From Tissierellia bacterium (GTDB lineage Bacteria; Bacillota; Clostridia; Tissierellales; Sedimentibacteraceae): a DNA stretch of 64,000 nt. This document shows positions 61,813 through 64,000 of this stretch, one piece after another (position 1 is the stretch's first letter; each line of letters opens with the position of its first letter). A model generated the notes under the pieces. The model was not told the origin of the DNA. It searched no databases and worked only from the letters and a program-made list of their open reading frames with translations. The stretch spans positions 1 to 64,000 of the forward strand of contig JAQVWY010000004.1 in assembly GCA_028709465.1 (NCBI GenBank), given 5' to 3'. The position numbers and the translations under genes were made by a program.

Positions 61813-62931
61813 ATGAATTTTAAAAGAGTATTATCTATTATTCGCAAAGAATTTTTTCAAATAAAAAGAGATAAAAGAACTATAGCAATTATTATTATGA
61901 TGCCTATAATGGAATTATTGTTATTTGGATATGCAGCTTCCACAAGTGTTGATCACATTCCCACAGTAGTGTATAACAATGATATAGGAATTGAGAGCAG
62001 AGAACTATTAGATAGTTTTGTAAACTCACAGTATTTCGATTTAGATTATTATGCTGAAAGTATAAAAGATGTACAAAAATTTATTGATAATGGAGATGCT
62101 AAAGCTGGAATTATAATTCCTCCTGAGTTTTCTGATGATATAAAAAATGGTAAAATGGCGCAAATACAGTTAATTGTCGATGGTTCAGATCCTACAACTG
62201 CACAGACCATATTGTCAAGCGCAGGGGGAGTAGTTCAATCAATGTCTGTAGATATAATTCAAGAAACAAGAGGTATGTCAATGCCGCAAGTATTGGATTT
62301 AAGAAGCAGAGTTTGGTACAATCCAAATATGAGCAGCATTAATTTTAATATTCCAGGACTTATTGGTGTAATATTGCAAACTGTAACTTTGATGCTTACA
62401 TCATTTTCAATAGTAAGAGAAAGAGAAAGAGGGACAATGGAGCAGCTTATTGTAACACCTATTACAAAAATGGAGTTAATGGTAGGAAAAATTGTTCCAT
62501 ATGTAATCATAGGTTTTGTAGACATAGTTCTTGCGTTGGCTTTAAGCGTATTTTGGTTTAAAGTACCCATTGCAGGAAGCATAACATTGCTTTTGTTATT
62601 TTCTGTTATATTTTTATTTGGTTCTCTTGGTGTGGGTCTAGTTATCTCCACGGTATCCAAAAGCCAGCTTCAAGCAATGCAGCTGTCAATGTTTATGATA
62701 ATGCCTAACATATTATTATCTGGATATATGTTTCCAATAGAGGCAATGCCAGATATAATCAACAAAATAAGCACGGTGCTGCCACTGACGTATTTTATTA
62801 AGGTTTTAAGGGGAATTATTTTAAAAGGAAACGGATTTTCACAGCTTTATCAAGAATTTATAATTTTGACAGCATTTGGTTTAGGATTCCTTTTACTTGC
62901 AACAATAAAATTTAAAAAGAAAATAGAATAA
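61813..62931 (+). CDS. ABC-2 type transporter permease
   Basis: RIIRKEFFQIKRDKRTIAIIIMMPIMELLLFGYA; REREGTMEQLIVTPI-type motif; start 61813. Confidence 0.9.
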   Translation: MNFKRVLSIIRKEFFQIKRDKRTIAIIIMMPIMELLLFGYAASTSVDHIPTVVYNNDIGIESRELLDSFVNSQYFDLDYYAESIKDVQKFIDNGDAKAGIIIPPEFSDDIKNGKMAQIQLIVDGSDPTTAQTILSSAGGVVQSMSVDIIQETRGMSMPQVLDLRSRVWYNPNMSSINFNIPGLIGVILQTVTLMLTSFSIVRERERGTMEQLIVTPITKMELMVGKIVPYVIIGFVDIVLALALSVFWFKVPIAGSITLLLLFSVIFLFGSLGVGLVISTVSKSQLQAMQLSMFMIMPNILLSGYMFPIEAMPDIINKISTVLPLTYFIKVLRGIILKGNGFSQLYQEFIILTAFGLGFLLLATIKFKKKIE

Positions 62932-63031
62932 GATAAAATAGTTTAAAATATTAATTTAGTTTTTATAAATCTTGAAAAATTATAAATTAAATTATATTAT
63001 ATTATTTAATATATTGCTGATAGGAGAAAGT

Positions 63032-63763
63032 ATGAAATCACAAGTTTGGGCTCATAGGGGTGCAAGTGCTTATGCACCGGAAAACACACTCTCTGCATTT
63101 GAACTTGCTGTAAAACAAAAATCAGATGGAGTAGAATTGGATGTACAACTGTCTAAAGATGGAGAATTAGTAGTTGTCCATGATGAGAAAATAGACAGAG
63201 TAAGCAATGGCACAGGGTTTGTAAAAGACTACAATTTAAATGAATTAAAGAAGTTTAACTTTAATAGGTTATTTCCTCAATATGGATTTGTGCCCATCGC
63301 TACATTAGAGGAAGTTTATGAATTGTTAAAGCCAACTGATTTAACAATAAATGTTGAATTAAAGACGGGAATAATATTTTATGAAGGGATTGAAGAAAAA
63401 CTAATAAAATTAACTCATAAGATGAATATAGAAGATCGTGTTATTTATTCTTCTTTCAACCATTACAGTTTGTTAAATTTAAGAGAACTAAAGTATGATG
63501 TAAAAATAGGGCTTTTATTTGCAGACATATTTGTTGATGTACCTGAATATGCCATAAAAATAGGTGCTGATGCTTTGCATCCTGCAGGGTACATACTCAA
63601 GCTTCCTGGGTTTATAGAAGAGAGCAAAGAAAAAAATTTAAGTCTTCATGTTTGGACTGTGGATGATGAATGTGAAATCAGGCGTTTGGCGGAGTATGGC
63701 ATAGATGCAATCATAACAAATAAACCCGATACAGCAAGAAAGGTTATAGACATATTAAAATAA
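63032..63763 (+). CDS. glycerophosphodiester phosphodiesterase
   Basis: WAHRGASAYAPENTLSAFELAVKQKSDGVELDVQLSKDGELVVVHDEKIDR. Confidence 0.95.
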   Translation: MKSQVWAHRGASAYAPENTLSAFELAVKQKSDGVELDVQLSKDGELVVVHDEKIDRVSNGTGFVKDYNLNELKKFNFNRLFPQYGFVPIATLEEVYELLKPTDLTINVELKTGIIFYEGIEEKLIKLTHKMNIEDRVIYSSFNHYSLLNLRELKYDVKIGLLFADIFVDVPEYAIKIGADALHPAGYILKLPGFIEESKEKNLSLHVWTVDDECEIRRLAEYGIDAIITNKPDTARKVIDILK

Positions 63764-63800
63764 TATTTTATAAGAAAACGAAAACAAATAGTGTCTATAA

Positions 63801-63845
63801 AAAAGGAAGCTGAACATAACTTTTTTGTTCAGCTTCCATAATTTT
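63801..63845. terminator. bidirectional terminator
   Basis: AAAAAAGGAAGCTGAACATAACTTTTTTGTTCAGCTTCC. Confidence 0.75.
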
Positions 63846-63856
63846 AAATAAACATA

Positions 63857-64000
63857 TTAATCATACAAAAGAGATACTGCAAAACCTCTGTTAAAAATAT
63901 CAGTATCATAATCAATATCAAAGCCTTTTGCTGCTCCTTCTAAATCTTCCGATACGATTATTTCTATTCCTTCTATATTGTAGGACTTTTCATTTTCTTT
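63857..64000 (-). CDS. 3' end of a CDS running off the window (C-terminus ...EGAAKGFDIDYDTDIFNRGFAVSLLYD; possibly HesB/IscA-like)
   Basis: open frame from window edge to TAA at 63857-63859; family guess weak. Confidence 0.45.
   Translation of the reverse strand, partial: KENEKSYNIEGIEIIVSEDLEGAAKGFDIDYDTDIFNRGFAVSLLYD

Noticed and set aside
1-64000. tRNA, rRNA, prophage, transposase, toxin-antitoxin or defence islands
   Set aside because: None supported by the sequence; 'SD'-like repeats and T-boxes account for most non-coding structure.

Overview
This is a 64 kb AT-rich, Clostridia/Tissierellia-like chromosomal segment; the taxon is inferred from gene content and style. I see no rRNA, tRNA, phage, transposase or CRISPR array. 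Most of the window is housekeeping and metabolic genes: pcrA-ligA, pyruvate carboxylase, a glycyl-radical enzyme with its activase (residue pattern matches trans-4-hydroxy-L-proline dehydratase HypD), cysE, a D-threonate/erythronate-type catabolic operon (DeoR, DUF1537 kinase, PdxA2, GntP), a cobalamin-riboswitch-controlled BtuFCD operon with a PduO-like protein and a DUF71 PP-loop protein, heterodimeric ABC exporter, valS, nagB, SulP and purine permeases, ilvD, tyrS, tldD/pmbA, ilvBN, and a Crp/Fnr + MFP/ABC efflux locus. Four T-box leaders can be read with their specifier codons: cysE=TGC Cys, valS=GTA Val, ilvD=ATC Ile, ilvBN=GTA Val. The most unusual signal is a dispersed, partly tandem (about 172-bp unit) double-hairpin module. 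It sits directly after the T-box terminators of cysE, valS and ilvBN, and after the terminator at the 3' end of the ilvBN operon. In the valS and ilvBN copies the hairpin loops carry AGGAG/AAGGAG and a 21-codon mini-ORF (MDGRST...W*) is preserved in four copies. Two other dispersed palindromic repeat families are also present, as is a GTTACC-N2-GGTAAC operator candidate on both sides of the Crp/Fnr gene. All calls are from reading the sequence; no database search was run.
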